Shown piece by piece: positions 16,138 to 24,280 of a DNA stretch of 34,543 nucleotides. Origin of the DNA: Neorhizobium sp. UBA7851 (GTDB lineage: Bacteria > Pseudomonadota > Alphaproteobacteria > Rhizobiales > Rhizobiaceae); contig DLSX01000119.1 in the NCBI GenBank assembly GCA_002500765.1, positions 993 through 35,535 on the forward strand, written 5' to 3'. Below the pieces are notes generated by a model. The model had not been told where the DNA came from and made no database searches. It saw nothing but the letters and a program-made list of their open reading frames with translations. Each line of letters starts with the position of its first letter. Position 1 is the stretch's first letter. A program made the position numbers and the translations under genes.

Positions 16138-17136
16138 TCAGGTGGACCGACGCTGCGTCGACTCGCGTGTAATCAACGCCGGTTCCAGCACAAGACCCGT
16201 GGGTTGCGGTTTTCCCTCGATCAACGCGATGATCTTCTTCATCACGACTTCACCCGTTGCCTGGCTGCAAACATCGACAGTCGTCAGCGGTGGCGTCACG
16301 TAGCGGCTGACCGGAATATTATCGATACCGGCAAAGGCCACATCATCGGGAATTCTGAACCCAAGCGAACGGGCCTCGTTCATCATGCCGATCGCCACAA
16401 GGTCATTCCAGCCGATAATCACATCCGGGCGATCCGGATGCAGCAACACGCGTGCCGCAGCGCGTTCACCGGCTTCATTCGTCGGTTCATCGACATCGAA
16501 GATCAGAAGTTCGACCCCTGCCGGCTCGAGGACCTGCTTCAATCCCTGAAGGCGATCGGAATTCGATGGTGCGCGTGAATAGCCCACGTAGCCAAACCGC
16601 TTGAAACCCTGCCGGACGAGATATTGCGCAAGCAGTGCGGCAACGTGGACACTGTCGGTGCCGACGGTCAGAACGTCGTCACGCTCGGGTTGGCCGAGAA
16701 AGGCAACCGGTTTGTCCAGTTCCGCCAGCCAGTCGGTTACATCTTTCGGAATTCGTGCGCTGACGATCAAACCATCCGTGCGCGGCACCAGTGCCTCCAG
16801 TAGCGGGCGAACTGCTGCAAGGCTTTCCTCCATGTCCACCACGAAGAGATTGTAACCGTTCGCTAGGGCCACCCGGTTGGCACCTTTCACGACATTCGAA
16901 TAATGGGGGTTGGCGAGATCCATCACCGCGAGCCCGATCGCGGTCGTACGACCGGTGACCATCGCGCGAGCTAGAGAATTCTGGCTGTAAGCCAGCTCAT
17001 TGATAGCGTCGCGCAGTCTTTCTTCCACGCCTTGCGAGAATGATTGCTGGCCATTCACATATTTCGACACAGTCGCAATCGATACACCGGCTTTCTCCGC
17101 AACATCCCGTATGGTCGGTCTCTTTGGGCGCTTCAT
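16138..17136 (-). CDS. LacI-family regulator of the heparinase-like oligosaccharide operon
   Basis: This 332-residue regulator has an N-terminal helix-turn-helix (TIRDVAEKAGVSIATVSKYV, about residues 8-27) and hinge region NSLARAMVTGRTTAIGL. An effector-binding domain follows (LAVMDLANPHYSNVVKGA, later FAGIDNIPVSRYVTPPLTTV). It is transcribed divergently from the second ABC operon, with 299 bp between the start codons. The start is preceded by no clear ribosome site; an operator-like sequence lies 4-20 bp upstream of the ATG instead, so a leaderless or poorly translated message is possible. It probably represses both itself and the transporter operon. Confidence 0.92.
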   Translation of the reverse strand: MKRPKRPTIRDVAEKAGVSIATVSKYVNGQQSFSQGVEERLRDAINELAYSQNSLARAMVTGRTTAIGLAVMDLANPHYSNVVKGANRVALANGYNLFVVDMEESLAAVRPLLEALVPRTDGLIVSARIPKDVTDWLAELDKPVAFLGQPERDDVLTVGTDSVHVAALLAQYLVRQGFKRFGYVGYSRAPSNSDRLQGLKQVLEPAGVELLIFDVDEPTNEAGERAAARVLLHPDRPDVIIGWNDLVAIGMMNEARSLGFRIPDDVAFAGIDNIPVSRYVTPPLTTVDVCSQATGEVVMKKIIALIEGKPQPTGLVLEPALITRESTQRRST

Positions 17137-17139
17137 GGA

Positions 17140-17156
17140 GGTAAACGCTTTCCTAT
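17140..17156 (+). promoter_or_regulatory. Operator-like site next to the LacI start codon
   Basis: GGTAAACGCTTTCCTAT, read on the plus strand, matches the site at 17302-17318 at 14 of 17 positions and has a CG-centred LacI-type core. It is just upstream of the minus-strand LacI ATG, fitting autorepression. Confidence 0.55.
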
Positions 17157-17180
17157 TGCCGCTCTTTTCAATGCATGCAT

Positions 17181-17186
17181 TGTCAA
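17181..17186 (-). promoter_or_regulatory. TTGACA -35-like hexamer reading toward the LacI gene
   Basis: The plus strand reads tgtcaa, so the minus strand has a consensus TTGACA 45 bp upstream of the LacI ATG. I see no good -10 hexamer at the standard spacing, so this is only a candidate. Confidence 0.25.
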
Positions 17187-17301
17187 AAACTGACGTTCAC
17201 GAATTTCGAGACATGCCTCGAAGTCCGAAATGACATATTTTTTCAGTGATTTCGATTGATCCATATCATTCTGCCCAGCTTCTACCACGCTAAAAATGAC
17301 A

Positions 17302-17318
17302 GTTAAACGTTTTCCTTT
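17302..17318 (+). promoter_or_regulatory. Operator-like site upstream of the second ABC operon
   Basis: GTTAAACGTTTTCCTTT contains the 8-bp palindrome aaacgttt and matches the second copy at 17140-17156 at 14 of 17 positions, in the same orientation, 162 bp apart. It is 118 bp upstream of the binding-protein ATG. The pair could be bridged by a LacI tetramer or bound separately by dimers. Confidence 0.6.
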
Positions 17319-17435
17319 CTTGGAGGGCGTGCCTGTGAGCCCGTTGGCTTGGAGGAAAACGGCTCTGCCGGGGACAGACGTTTGGCATGTTCTGGAGGCG
17401 TGCAGGGCGAATGGCAACTTTAGAGGAGGTTTCCC

Positions 17436-18725
17436 ATGAGGAAGATAGGGGTGTTCGCGTTTGCAGCGCTGGCAAGCACGACGATGATGTCCGCGGCTTA
17501 TTCGGCAGAGACGATCAATGTCTGGATGCGATACGGCGATGCTGAACGGCCGACTATTGCGCGCATCGTTGACGGGTTTACGGCTGAGACAGGCATCGAG
17601 GTGGACCTGTTTCTCGCCAATATTGACTTTGAAACGCGCCTCACACGTGCAGCCGCTGGCGGCAGCCTCCCGGATCTGGTTGTCAACGATGCCACGTTCA
17701 TGGGCCAGCTGCTCGATATGGGCGTCGTCAAGCCGATCGATCGTGCTTCTCTGAAGGGTGGTGATGAGCTTCATGACGTTGCCTGGAACAGCGTTCAGGC
17801 CGCTGATGGAAACTATTACGGCGTGCCGACATCGGCGCAGGCCTTTGCGGTTTTCATCCGCAAGGACTGGCGTGAAAAGATCGGTTACGACGTGCCCAGG
17901 ACCTGGGAAGATCTCTACGATCTGGCAAAGGCATTTACAGAAAACGATCCGGATGGAAACGGCAAGAAGGACACCTACGGCTATGTCATGCCGCTTTCCG
18001 GCACGCGCGGTTACGCATCCTGGTTCATGTCCGATCTGATATGGCAGGCTGGTGGCGACTTTCTTGAGCAGAAGGGTGACGCCTATGTTTCGTCCATGGC
18101 AACGCCCGCCGTCGAAAAAGCCGTGACCTTCGCACGCAAGATGATCTGCGATGGTTATGCGCAGCCGGCTGCAATCACATCGACCACTGGCGATACGCTG
18201 CCAGTCTTCGTCTCTGGGCAAGGTGGGATCTTCCGCTCGGGCCCGTATCATATCGCGGCTTTCACGCGTGAACCGGGACGCGACAAGTTTGAGGTCGTCG
18301 CCCCACCCGCTGGCCCTGCTGGTCAGGCCGAGCTTGCTGAAGGCGAGGCAGCCTTCATCATGGCTTCGACCAAGCATGAGGCACAGGCGAAACAGTTCAT
18401 CGAATATCTGGTTTCAAAGAAGGGGCAGGAAACCGGCATGGCCGCCGGTACCGGCGACAACGCCATCGTCCGCCTCTCGGTCAACAAGAATGTCGATGTG
18501 GTAAAGGTCCAGCCTGATCCGGCCTGGGGCGTTTTCGCCGATCTTTATGCCACAAACGCGCGCTACTTCCCGCGCGTGCCGAACTGGAAGCCGATCCGTC
18601 AGGTCGCGGCCGATGGCCTCAATCAGATCCTCTCCAGCTGCAATTCCGACATCATGTCCGGGCTGCAAGGGCTCGACAAGTCTCTTAACGCGGAACTGAA
18701 ACTTCAAGAGGTTCTGGCCAAGTAA
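17436..18725 (+). CDS. ABC transporter substrate-binding protein (family 1) of the heparinase-like operon
   Basis: This 429-residue periplasmic binding protein starts with a signal peptide (MRKIGVFAFAALASTTMMSA, likely cleavage AYSA/ET). The mature part begins ETINVWMRYGDAERP, followed by FTAETGIEVDLFLANIDFE and LVVNDATFMGQLLDMG, characteristic of family 1 oligosaccharide-binding proteins. An agaggagg site precedes the ATG at a good distance. The last gene of the operon encodes a heparinase II/III-type protein, so the ligand is probably an acidic oligosaccharide. The gene is followed by an intergenic stretch with several stem-loops. Confidence 0.92.
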   Translation: MRKIGVFAFAALASTTMMSAAYSAETINVWMRYGDAERPTIARIVDGFTAETGIEVDLFLANIDFETRLTRAAAGGSLPDLVVNDATFMGQLLDMGVVKPIDRASLKGGDELHDVAWNSVQAADGNYYGVPTSAQAFAVFIRKDWREKIGYDVPRTWEDLYDLAKAFTENDPDGNGKKDTYGYVMPLSGTRGYASWFMSDLIWQAGGDFLEQKGDAYVSSMATPAVEKAVTFARKMICDGYAQPAAITSTTGDTLPVFVSGQGGIFRSGPYHIAAFTREPGRDKFEVVAPPAGPAGQAELAEGEAAFIMASTKHEAQAKQFIEYLVSKKGQETGMAAGTGDNAIVRLSVNKNVDVVKVQPDPAWGVFADLYATNARYFPRVPNWKPIRQVAADGLNQILSSCNSDIMSGLQGLDKSLNAELKLQEVLAK

Positions 18726-18741
18726 GCTTCAGCACAAAACG

Positions 18742-18866
18742 GGCGCCGCGTGACTGTCTTGCCCGTGATGCGGCGCCAACCGGCCGAACAATGTCGGCCA
18801 ATTCCTCACCCTAATACTCGCAATTTATTGCCCGAGCGTCACCCGGCGCTCGCCAGGATTTCCTGG
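18742..18866 (+). promoter_or_regulatory. Array of four stem-loops between binding-protein and permease genes
   Basis: Four inverted repeats lie in the 159-bp gap: ggcgccgc/gcggcgcc (18742-18749 with 18770-18777), ggccga/tcggcc (18782-18787 with 18794-18799), cgagcg/cgctcg (18833-18838 with 18847-18852) and ccagga/tcctgg (18853-18858 with 18861-18866). All stems are perfect. The first also has a competing partner pair (acgggc with gcccgt). The last ends just before the ribosome site of the permease gene. No T-runs follow, so mRNA stabilisation or attenuation fits better than termination. Confidence 0.65.
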
Positions 18867-18884
18867 TGCCAAGCGGAGGAGCAT

Positions 18885-19766
18885 ATGTGGTTTCACTCTA
18901 AACGCCTGAGATGGATCGTTCCCTGGCTGTTTCTGGCTCCGGCCCTGATCATCTTCACCTGGTTCAAGTTCGTGCCCATCATCAAAGGGTTGTTCATGAG
19001 CTTCTACAAGGTGCGCTTTTCAGGATCGGATCAGTGGGTCGGTCTTGCCAATTTCGAGCGCGCTCTTTCCGACGGCGCCTTGCATGCGGCGACCCTGAAT
19101 ACGCTCATCTATGTCGTCTCGACGACAATCGCGGGCGGCGTCTTGGCCTTCGCGGTCGCGCTGGCGCTTGAAGGTCAAGCCCGCCACATACGGCTGATCC
19201 GCACCGCAATCTTCATTCCGGCGGTGACCTCGATTGCCGTCCTCGCTGAAATCTGGCGGATCCTGTTCTATCCCGGCGCAAATGGCGTCGTGAACCAGAT
19301 GCTCGGCGTTTTCGCCGTTGGGCCACAGGGGTTCATGTCCGATCCTGATCAGGCGCTTTTCATCGTCATTCTAATGCAGATATGGAAGAACGTTCCCTAT
19401 AACATGATGATCTTCATCGCCGGTCTCGCAAGCATCAATCGCGAGCTTTACGATGCAGCATCAGTGGATGGCGCGAGCGCGTTTCGAAAACTCTGGCACG
19501 TCACCATTCCCGGCCTCGTCCCGGCATTCTCCGTCGTCATCATGCTCTCGCTCATTCGTGGCTTCCGCGTCTTCACCGAAGTCTACACCACGACCGGCGG
19601 CGGCCCGGCTGATGCCACCGAAGTCATCATGACAAATATCTTCAAAGCCGGTTTTGAACGCTTCGACTACGGCTATGCCGCCGCGGTTTCCTTCCTGCTG
19701 TTCGCCTTCACCGTATGCCTGACCATCGTGCATGTCAGTGTGAAGAACCGGATCGATCGGACCTGA
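18885..19766 (+). CDS. Oligosaccharide ABC transporter permease (MalF-like)
   Basis: This 293-residue inner-membrane permease starts at the ATG at 18885, which has cggagga upstream and leads into the first membrane segment (IVPWLFLAPALIIFTWFKFV). An in-frame ATG at 18750 would put the hairpin array inside the coding region and adds a stretch without membrane or family character, so I reject it. The EAA loop is LYDAASVDGASAFRKLWHV and the conserved TGGGPADATEVI motif follows. The second permease gene starts 10 bp downstream. Confidence 0.92.
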   Translation: MWFHSKRLRWIVPWLFLAPALIIFTWFKFVPIIKGLFMSFYKVRFSGSDQWVGLANFERALSDGALHAATLNTLIYVVSTTIAGGVLAFAVALALEGQARHIRLIRTAIFIPAVTSIAVLAEIWRILFYPGANGVVNQMLGVFAVGPQGFMSDPDQALFIVILMQIWKNVPYNMMIFIAGLASINRELYDAASVDGASAFRKLWHVTIPGLVPAFSVVIMLSLIRGFRVFTEVYTTTGGGPADATEVIMTNIFKAGFERFDYGYAAAVSFLLFAFTVCLTIVHVSVKNRIDRT

Positions 19767-19776
19767 GGAGCATCCG

Positions 19777-20616
19777 ATGAAAATCACAATCCCGCAACGC
19801 ATTGCCCGCGGTCTGGTTTATGCCCTGCTGCTCATCGTATTCTGCGGTCCCTTCTGGGGTATCCTGGCGACCGCCTTTACCAAGAATACCGTGCAGCCGG
19901 GCCAGCTTGTCCTGTGGCCGAGCAATCCGACATTCGATCACTTCATCTACGCGTGGTCTGAAGTCAAAATCTGGATCTACCTCTTCAACTCATTGTTCGT
20001 TGTCGCGATAGCAACCGTGCTGCAGACGTTTGTCAGTGCACTCGCCGCCTATGCGCTGGCTCGCAAGAGGTTTCGCGGCGCAGCCATCGTCAGTCTGGCA
20101 ATTATCTCGACCATGATGCTGCCAGACGAGGTCATCGCCATCCCGCTTTATCTCATCCTGCATGCGGAATTGCCGCTGCTGCACACGTCGATCTACAATA
20201 CCTATGCGGCGATGATCCTGCCGGTCGTTGGTTGGGCCTTCTCGGTATTCCTCCTGACGGAATTCATGAAGGCGATCCCGCGCGATCTCGAGGATGCGGC
20301 GCGTGTCGATGGCGCCAATGAGTTGCAGATCTTCTGGCGCGTGGTGCTGCCGCTTGTCAGGCCGGCGCTCGGAACGGCAACCATCTTCGGCTTCCTGATG
20401 ATCTGGGATCAGTATCTCCTGCCGCTGATCGCCGTCGATGACCGCAATCTCTACACGCTTCCCGTCATCCTGCGTTCTCTGCGCGTCGACGAGGTGCTGC
20501 AGCAAAACATCTTCATCGCCGTCACTGTCGTCGCCACGGTGCCCTGCATCGTCGTTTATCTCCTGCTTCAGAAACAGTTCAATCGCGGGCTGATGTCCGG
20601 CGCGGTCAAGGGCTGA
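19777..20616 (+). CDS. Oligosaccharide ABC transporter permease (MalG-like)
   Basis: This 279-residue inner-membrane permease pairs with the preceding subunit. A ctgaggagc ribosome site precedes the ATG. It has six predicted membrane segments, the EAA loop LEDAARVDGANELQIFWRV, and the C-terminal MalG-like ending FNRGLMSGAVKG. It is followed after 14 bp by the ATPase gene. Size and motif order are normal. Confidence 0.92.
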   Translation: MKITIPQRIARGLVYALLLIVFCGPFWGILATAFTKNTVQPGQLVLWPSNPTFDHFIYAWSEVKIWIYLFNSLFVVAIATVLQTFVSALAAYALARKRFRGAAIVSLAIISTMMLPDEVIAIPLYLILHAELPLLHTSIYNTYAAMILPVVGWAFSVFLLTEFMKAIPRDLEDAARVDGANELQIFWRVVLPLVRPALGTATIFGFLMIWDQYLLPLIAVDDRNLYTLPVILRSLRVDEVLQQNIFIAVTVVATVPCIVVYLLLQKQFNRGLMSGAVKG

Positions 20617-20630
20617 AGCGAAAGGTTCGG

Positions 20631-21734
20631 GTGAATAAAATGGGTTCAGTTAGCCTTCACAATGTCAACAAGTCCTTCAAGGCAGTCGATGTCATTCATG
20701 ACGTTGCTCTTGAGATCGAAGACGGAGAATTCTGCGTCCTGATCGGTCCGTCGGGATCAGGGAAATCGACCCTGCTCCGCATCATTGCCGGCCTTGAAGA
20801 GGTCTCAAGCGGAACCGTTTCGATCAATGGCAAGGACGTCACGGAGCTTGCTCCGAAACAGCGCGATATCGCGATGGTGTTCCAGACTTACGCGCTCTAC
20901 CCGCAGATGACGGTCGCCGAAAACATGGGGTTTGCATTGAAACTGGCCGGAATGCCAAAGGCGCAGATCGAGGAGAAGGTAAGGCAGACGGCGCGAATGC
21001 TTGAACTGGAACCGTTGCTCGATCGCCTGCCGAAGGCGCTGTCGGGTGGTCAGCGGCAACGCGTCTCGATGGGCCGCGCGATCGTGCGTGATCCATCGGT
21101 ATTCCTGTTCGACGAACCTCTGTCGAACCTCGACGCCAAGCTGCGCGTCCAGGTGCGCGGCGAAATCGCCGACCTGCACAAGCGTCTTGGTACGACCTCG
21201 ATCTATGTGACGCATGACCAGGTCGAGGCTATGACGCTCGGCCAGAAGATCGTCGTGCTGAGGGACGGACGCGTGGAGCAGGCGGGGCCGCCGCTGACGC
21301 TCTACAACGATCCTGTCAACACCTTCGTCGCCAGCTTCCTCGGCACGCCTTCGATCAACCTGATCGAAGCCCGTGTCGAATTGAACGGCGGTGAAGCCGC
21401 CGCGCGCCTCTCGGACGGAGCATTGCTGCCCCTTGGCGCCGCCAATGATTTCGGGGAAGGCCAGGCGATCCTTTATGGCATCCGGCCGGAACATGTCGGG
21501 ATTGTTGTCGGCAAGCAGGAGGGCGGCATTGCTGCCACCATCCACGCGGTCGAAAACACCGGCTCGGACATGGTGATCCTGTCGGATGCGCAAGGGTTCC
21601 GCGTCTCCGCAGCCTTCAAGGAACAGCGACCGCTGGAAGCGGGACAGGTCGTCACGCTCATCCCGGATCATTCCAAGGTGCGCGTATTCGATGCCGAGAG
21701 CGGAAAACGCATCCGCCGCCGTGAAGACAGCTGA
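20631..21734 (+). CDS. ABC transporter ATP-binding protein (MalK/UgpC-like) of the heparinase-like operon
   Basis: This 367-residue ATPase has Walker A GPSGSGKST (39-47), the Q-loop VFQTYALYPQ, the signature LSGGQ (137-141), Walker B FLFDEP and the switch histidine H196 (YVTHDQVEAMT). A MalK-type C-terminal domain includes YGIRPEHVGIV. The start is either GTG 20631 (gaaagg upstream) or ATG 20640, three codons later; I cannot decide between them. It is distinct from the ATPase at 11239 in sequence, so each transporter has its own motor. Confidence 0.93.
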   Translation: MNKMGSVSLHNVNKSFKAVDVIHDVALEIEDGEFCVLIGPSGSGKSTLLRIIAGLEEVSSGTVSINGKDVTELAPKQRDIAMVFQTYALYPQMTVAENMGFALKLAGMPKAQIEEKVRQTARMLELEPLLDRLPKALSGGQRQRVSMGRAIVRDPSVFLFDEPLSNLDAKLRVQVRGEIADLHKRLGTTSIYVTHDQVEAMTLGQKIVVLRDGRVEQAGPPLTLYNDPVNTFVASFLGTPSINLIEARVELNGGEAAARLSDGALLPLGAANDFGEGQAILYGIRPEHVGIVVGKQEGGIAATIHAVENTGSDMVILSDAQGFRVSAAFKEQRPLEAGQVVTLIPDHSKVRVFDAESGKRIRRREDS

Positions 21735-21805
21735 ACCATGAAAAATAACGGGGTGGCACGCTGGTCGGTTCGGGCCAGCGGGGCTGACCGAATGGGAATA
21801 TCGAA

Positions 21806-23746
21806 ATGTTCAAAGACGCGATGAAGATCGAACAGCTCCTCAAAGGATTGTCCGAAAACAGAGACTGGAAGCCGTTTCCCGGTATCCAGGACCGCTCTCA
21901 ATGGAAGGCCGTGACCGATGATCCACATCTGAAGGTGGCGGGAGAAGCCATAATCGCGGTCGCAGATCTTCTTCTGGATCAGGAGATCGATCCGCTGACC
22001 GGTTCCATGTACATGAATTTCATGACGAATGGCGATCGGCTCCACTACGAGGAGAACTATTTCCGTCGCCGCTACGAGCTGTCCCATCTCGTCATTGCCG
22101 AGTGCCTCAAAGCCGATGGAACCTATCTCGCGAAAATCATCGACTATCTTTGGGAAATACTCAGCGAGATAAGCTGGTGTGTGCCTGCGCATAATTTTGC
22201 CGGGCAGCACGACATGGTGATGTTCAAGCAGCCCAATCCCTGGAAGGAAGACGACCCGCTTCCGGTAGCCGGCGACGACTATCTCGATCTTTTCGTCTGC
22301 GAAACGGCGGCGACGCTGGCCGAGGCATGTTATCTCTTGAAGCATACGCTGCTCGAAACCGTGCCGTCGCTCTATTATCGCATCCAGGGCGAGATCGACC
22401 GTCGTGCGCTGCAGCTTCTCGAAGGGCCGAAACATTACGGCTGGTACCTGGGACGCAACAACTGGACGGCATGGTGCGCGCACAATCTCTTGCTCGCTGC
22501 CTGCTATACTGTCGAGGATGACCAGCGCCTGGCCACCATCGCAATGAAGCTGATGGTGCCGATGCAGCGCTTTTTCGACACGATCGAGCCATCAGGTGCC
22601 TGCATTGAGGGACCGGGCTACTGGGTGGTCAGCGCCGGACGGCTAGCCGGTTTTGTCAGCCTTGTCGAGGAACGCTTCGGCATCGATCTGAAGGCGGGAG
22701 ACAATCGGAAGTTCCGCAATTTCGGGGAGCATATCCTGCCGCTCAATATCGGTGGTAACCTCTTCGTCAACTTCGCGGATGGCAGTCTGAAGATCGATCT
22801 GGATCAGGGGCTGCTCAGCCGCTATGCCAGCCTTATCGGCTCTGAGCAACTGTCCGGTCTCGTCGCCGATGATATCGACCGTTCGGCCCGGCACAAGCTC
22901 GCCAATCCGGGCCGGGGCCGTGGGCGCAATGATTACGCCCGCCAGTTCCTCGTGCACCTGACCCGACTGCTTTTCTGGACACCGCAAAACAGAAAGTCGG
23001 CGGCCAGGATATGTGAGGAAAGCGTCTGGCTCGCCGACATGCAGATGATGATTGCCCGATCCGAGGAAAAGGCCGGTGCCGGGCTGATGCTGAGTGCAAT
23101 CGCCGGCAGCAATGACCCGGAGATCAATCATCACTCCCATAACGACGTCGGCCATTTCAACGTCTATCTGGACGGTGAACCAATGATCATCGACCTTGGG
23201 CAGGGTGCCTATTCGCGCGCGACCTTCACAGAAACGCGATATGACATGTGGCATATCAGCTCGAAAGGCCACAACGTCCCTGCTGTCAATGGTCGCCTGC
23301 AAGTTGCGGGGAAAGGCGCGCAGGCGCGGGATATTACCTACCTTCGCCAAGGCGCCAGCAGTTTCCTGTCTCTCGATGCGAGCCCCGTTTATTTCAGTGA
23401 TCCAGGATCGCGCCGCATGATCCGGAATTTCCGCTTCGATCACGATGCGGCTGAGATCGCGATCAGAGACGAGATCGATCTGGGCGAAAAGCTCACCCGT
23501 TTTGAGCTTCCGATATATCTGTCCGATCGCGAGATTGAGGTCGGGGCAGATGGAGTGTGCCGGATCTTCGGAAAAGATCGCGTGCTGATCGTCACACCGA
23601 CCAATCTTCACGTCACTGGCATGGAGCCGATCGAGATAACGGATCCGCGTCATCTGGAAGTATGGGGGCCACGCGTGATCAAGATCGGCTTCGAGGCGGT
23701 CGACCTTGAAAAGGCGGCATTCGGTCTATCGATCAAGCCCGGGTGA
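21806..23746 (+). CDS. Heparinase II/III-type protein, probable cytoplasmic oligosaccharide lyase
   Basis: This 646-residue protein has an N-terminal alpha/alpha toroid (about 1-380) with the WxxWCxHN-like segment NNWTAWCAHN at 218-227, typical of heparinase II/III relatives. The beta-sandwich part opens with NHHSHNDVGHFNVYLDG (from 441), the best-known motif of the family. These enzymes cleave uronic-acid polysaccharides by beta-elimination. There is no signal peptide, so it should act in the cytoplasm on oligosaccharides imported by the transporter encoded just upstream (71 bp gap). The true polymer (heparinoid, alginate-like, glucuronan or plant-derived) cannot be told. It is the last gene of the operon; no terminator is visible after it. 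Confidence 0.88.
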   Translation: MFKDAMKIEQLLKGLSENRDWKPFPGIQDRSQWKAVTDDPHLKVAGEAIIAVADLLLDQEIDPLTGSMYMNFMTNGDRLHYEENYFRRRYELSHLVIAECLKADGTYLAKIIDYLWEILSEISWCVPAHNFAGQHDMVMFKQPNPWKEDDPLPVAGDDYLDLFVCETAATLAEACYLLKHTLLETVPSLYYRIQGEIDRRALQLLEGPKHYGWYLGRNNWTAWCAHNLLLAACYTVEDDQRLATIAMKLMVPMQRFFDTIEPSGACIEGPGYWVVSAGRLAGFVSLVEERFGIDLKAGDNRKFRNFGEHILPLNIGGNLFVNFADGSLKIDLDQGLLSRYASLIGSEQLSGLVADDIDRSARHKLANPGRGRGRNDYARQFLVHLTRLLFWTPQNRKSAARICEESVWLADMQMMIARSEEKAGAGLMLSAIAGSNDPEINHHSHNDVGHFNVYLDGEPMIIDLGQGAYSRATFTETRYDMWHISSKGHNVPAVNGRLQVAGKGAQARDITYLRQGASSFLSLDASPVYFSDPGSRRMIRNFRFDHDAAEIAIRDEIDLGEKLTRFELPIYLSDREIEVGADGVCRIFGKDRVLIVTPTNLHVTGMEPIEITDPRHLEVWGPRVIKIGFEAVDLEKAAFGLSIKPG

Positions 23747-23790
23747 AGGAGTTGTAGTTTGTGATGCTTTAACTGTGCGACCGCACCTAG

Positions 23791-23952
23791 ATGCCCACGA
23801 TAGAGACTGCTCGGGCTCTGATGGCGAAGTGCAAGGCTTACGAAGATACGCGTTTAAGAGCCCGGGAAGAAATCGTCGGCTTGGTACAGATCAAGCCCAG
23901 GCAAACTACAGCTATTCGCGAAGAAAGGGCGATGAACGAGATCATCGTTTGA
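23791..23952 (+). other. Small open frame, 53 codons, no recognised homology
   Basis: An ATG at 23791 opens a 53-codon frame rich in charged residues (KAYEDTRLRAREEIVGL, ending AMNEIIV). It has no clear ribosome site and its end overlaps the IS3 relic on the other strand. It may be a remnant of another gene or chance; I do not assign a function. Confidence 0.2.
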
Positions 23953-24040
23953 AGGGGCGGTCGAGCTCCGCCATCGCGAAATATGCCGGCGCCTTTCGCA
24001 ATATCTCGTTGGCTTCGCGAACAACTTCGATACCACTGGC
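23925..24040 (-). mobile_element. IS3-family transposase relic (end of orfA, first codons of orfB)
   Basis: On the minus strand the frame ending at 23942 reads REANEILRKAPAYFAMAEL followed by DRPFKR. This matches the highly conserved end of orfA in IS3-family elements (RQANEILRKASAYFAQAELDR pattern). Its stop overlaps an ATG in the ATGA arrangement, and the next frame begins MISFI, as expected for orfB, before similarity is lost. The upstream part of orfA and nearly all of orfB are gone. This is a dead fragment. Confidence 0.65.
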
Positions 24041-24280
24041 GCATGCGCCAGTACTCACGACATCGCGCAAACGTTCCGCGTGTTGCGGTTTAGTCGAGAC
24101 GCTTACCTCCTTAAAGTTCGGCATGGCGGCAATGCCCGCAATTCGCTTGCAGCTTGGGAATTTTTGACCCCAGCAGGTGCCGCTTGGTCCGAGTTTACGT
24201 GGTCAAATGGTCATATTTGTACGAGAGAAAATTGCAATGCTGCTTACCTCCCAGATGAGTATTCACAAGGCAGCGTGTTA

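Larger units (their letters stand above)
23747..24280. other. Mostly non-coding stretch with insertion-sequence debris
   Basis: This 534-bp gap separates two convergent operons. It looks less GC-rich than its surroundings, and no frame carries a full gene. I recognise one IS3-type relic near its centre. The right part has the string aatttttgaccccagcagg (about 24150-24170), which reminds me of terminal sequences of IS21-like elements, but I cannot confirm this. No convincing terminator hairpin was found, although two operons must end around here. Confidence 0.6.

Noticed and set aside
17133..18377. 414-codon minus-strand frame opposite the second binding-protein gene
   Set aside because: It is antisense to a gene with signal peptide and family motifs, and shows no recognisable domain.
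18750..18884. Upstream in-frame start that would lengthen the second MalF-like permease by 45 residues
   Set aside because: The extra part overlaps the hairpin array and shows no family-like sequence; the ATG at 18885 has a proper ribosome site.
24150..24170. IS21-like terminal sequence
   Set aside because: The resemblance rests on memory of a short string only; no second copy or transposase fragment is present to support a feature call.
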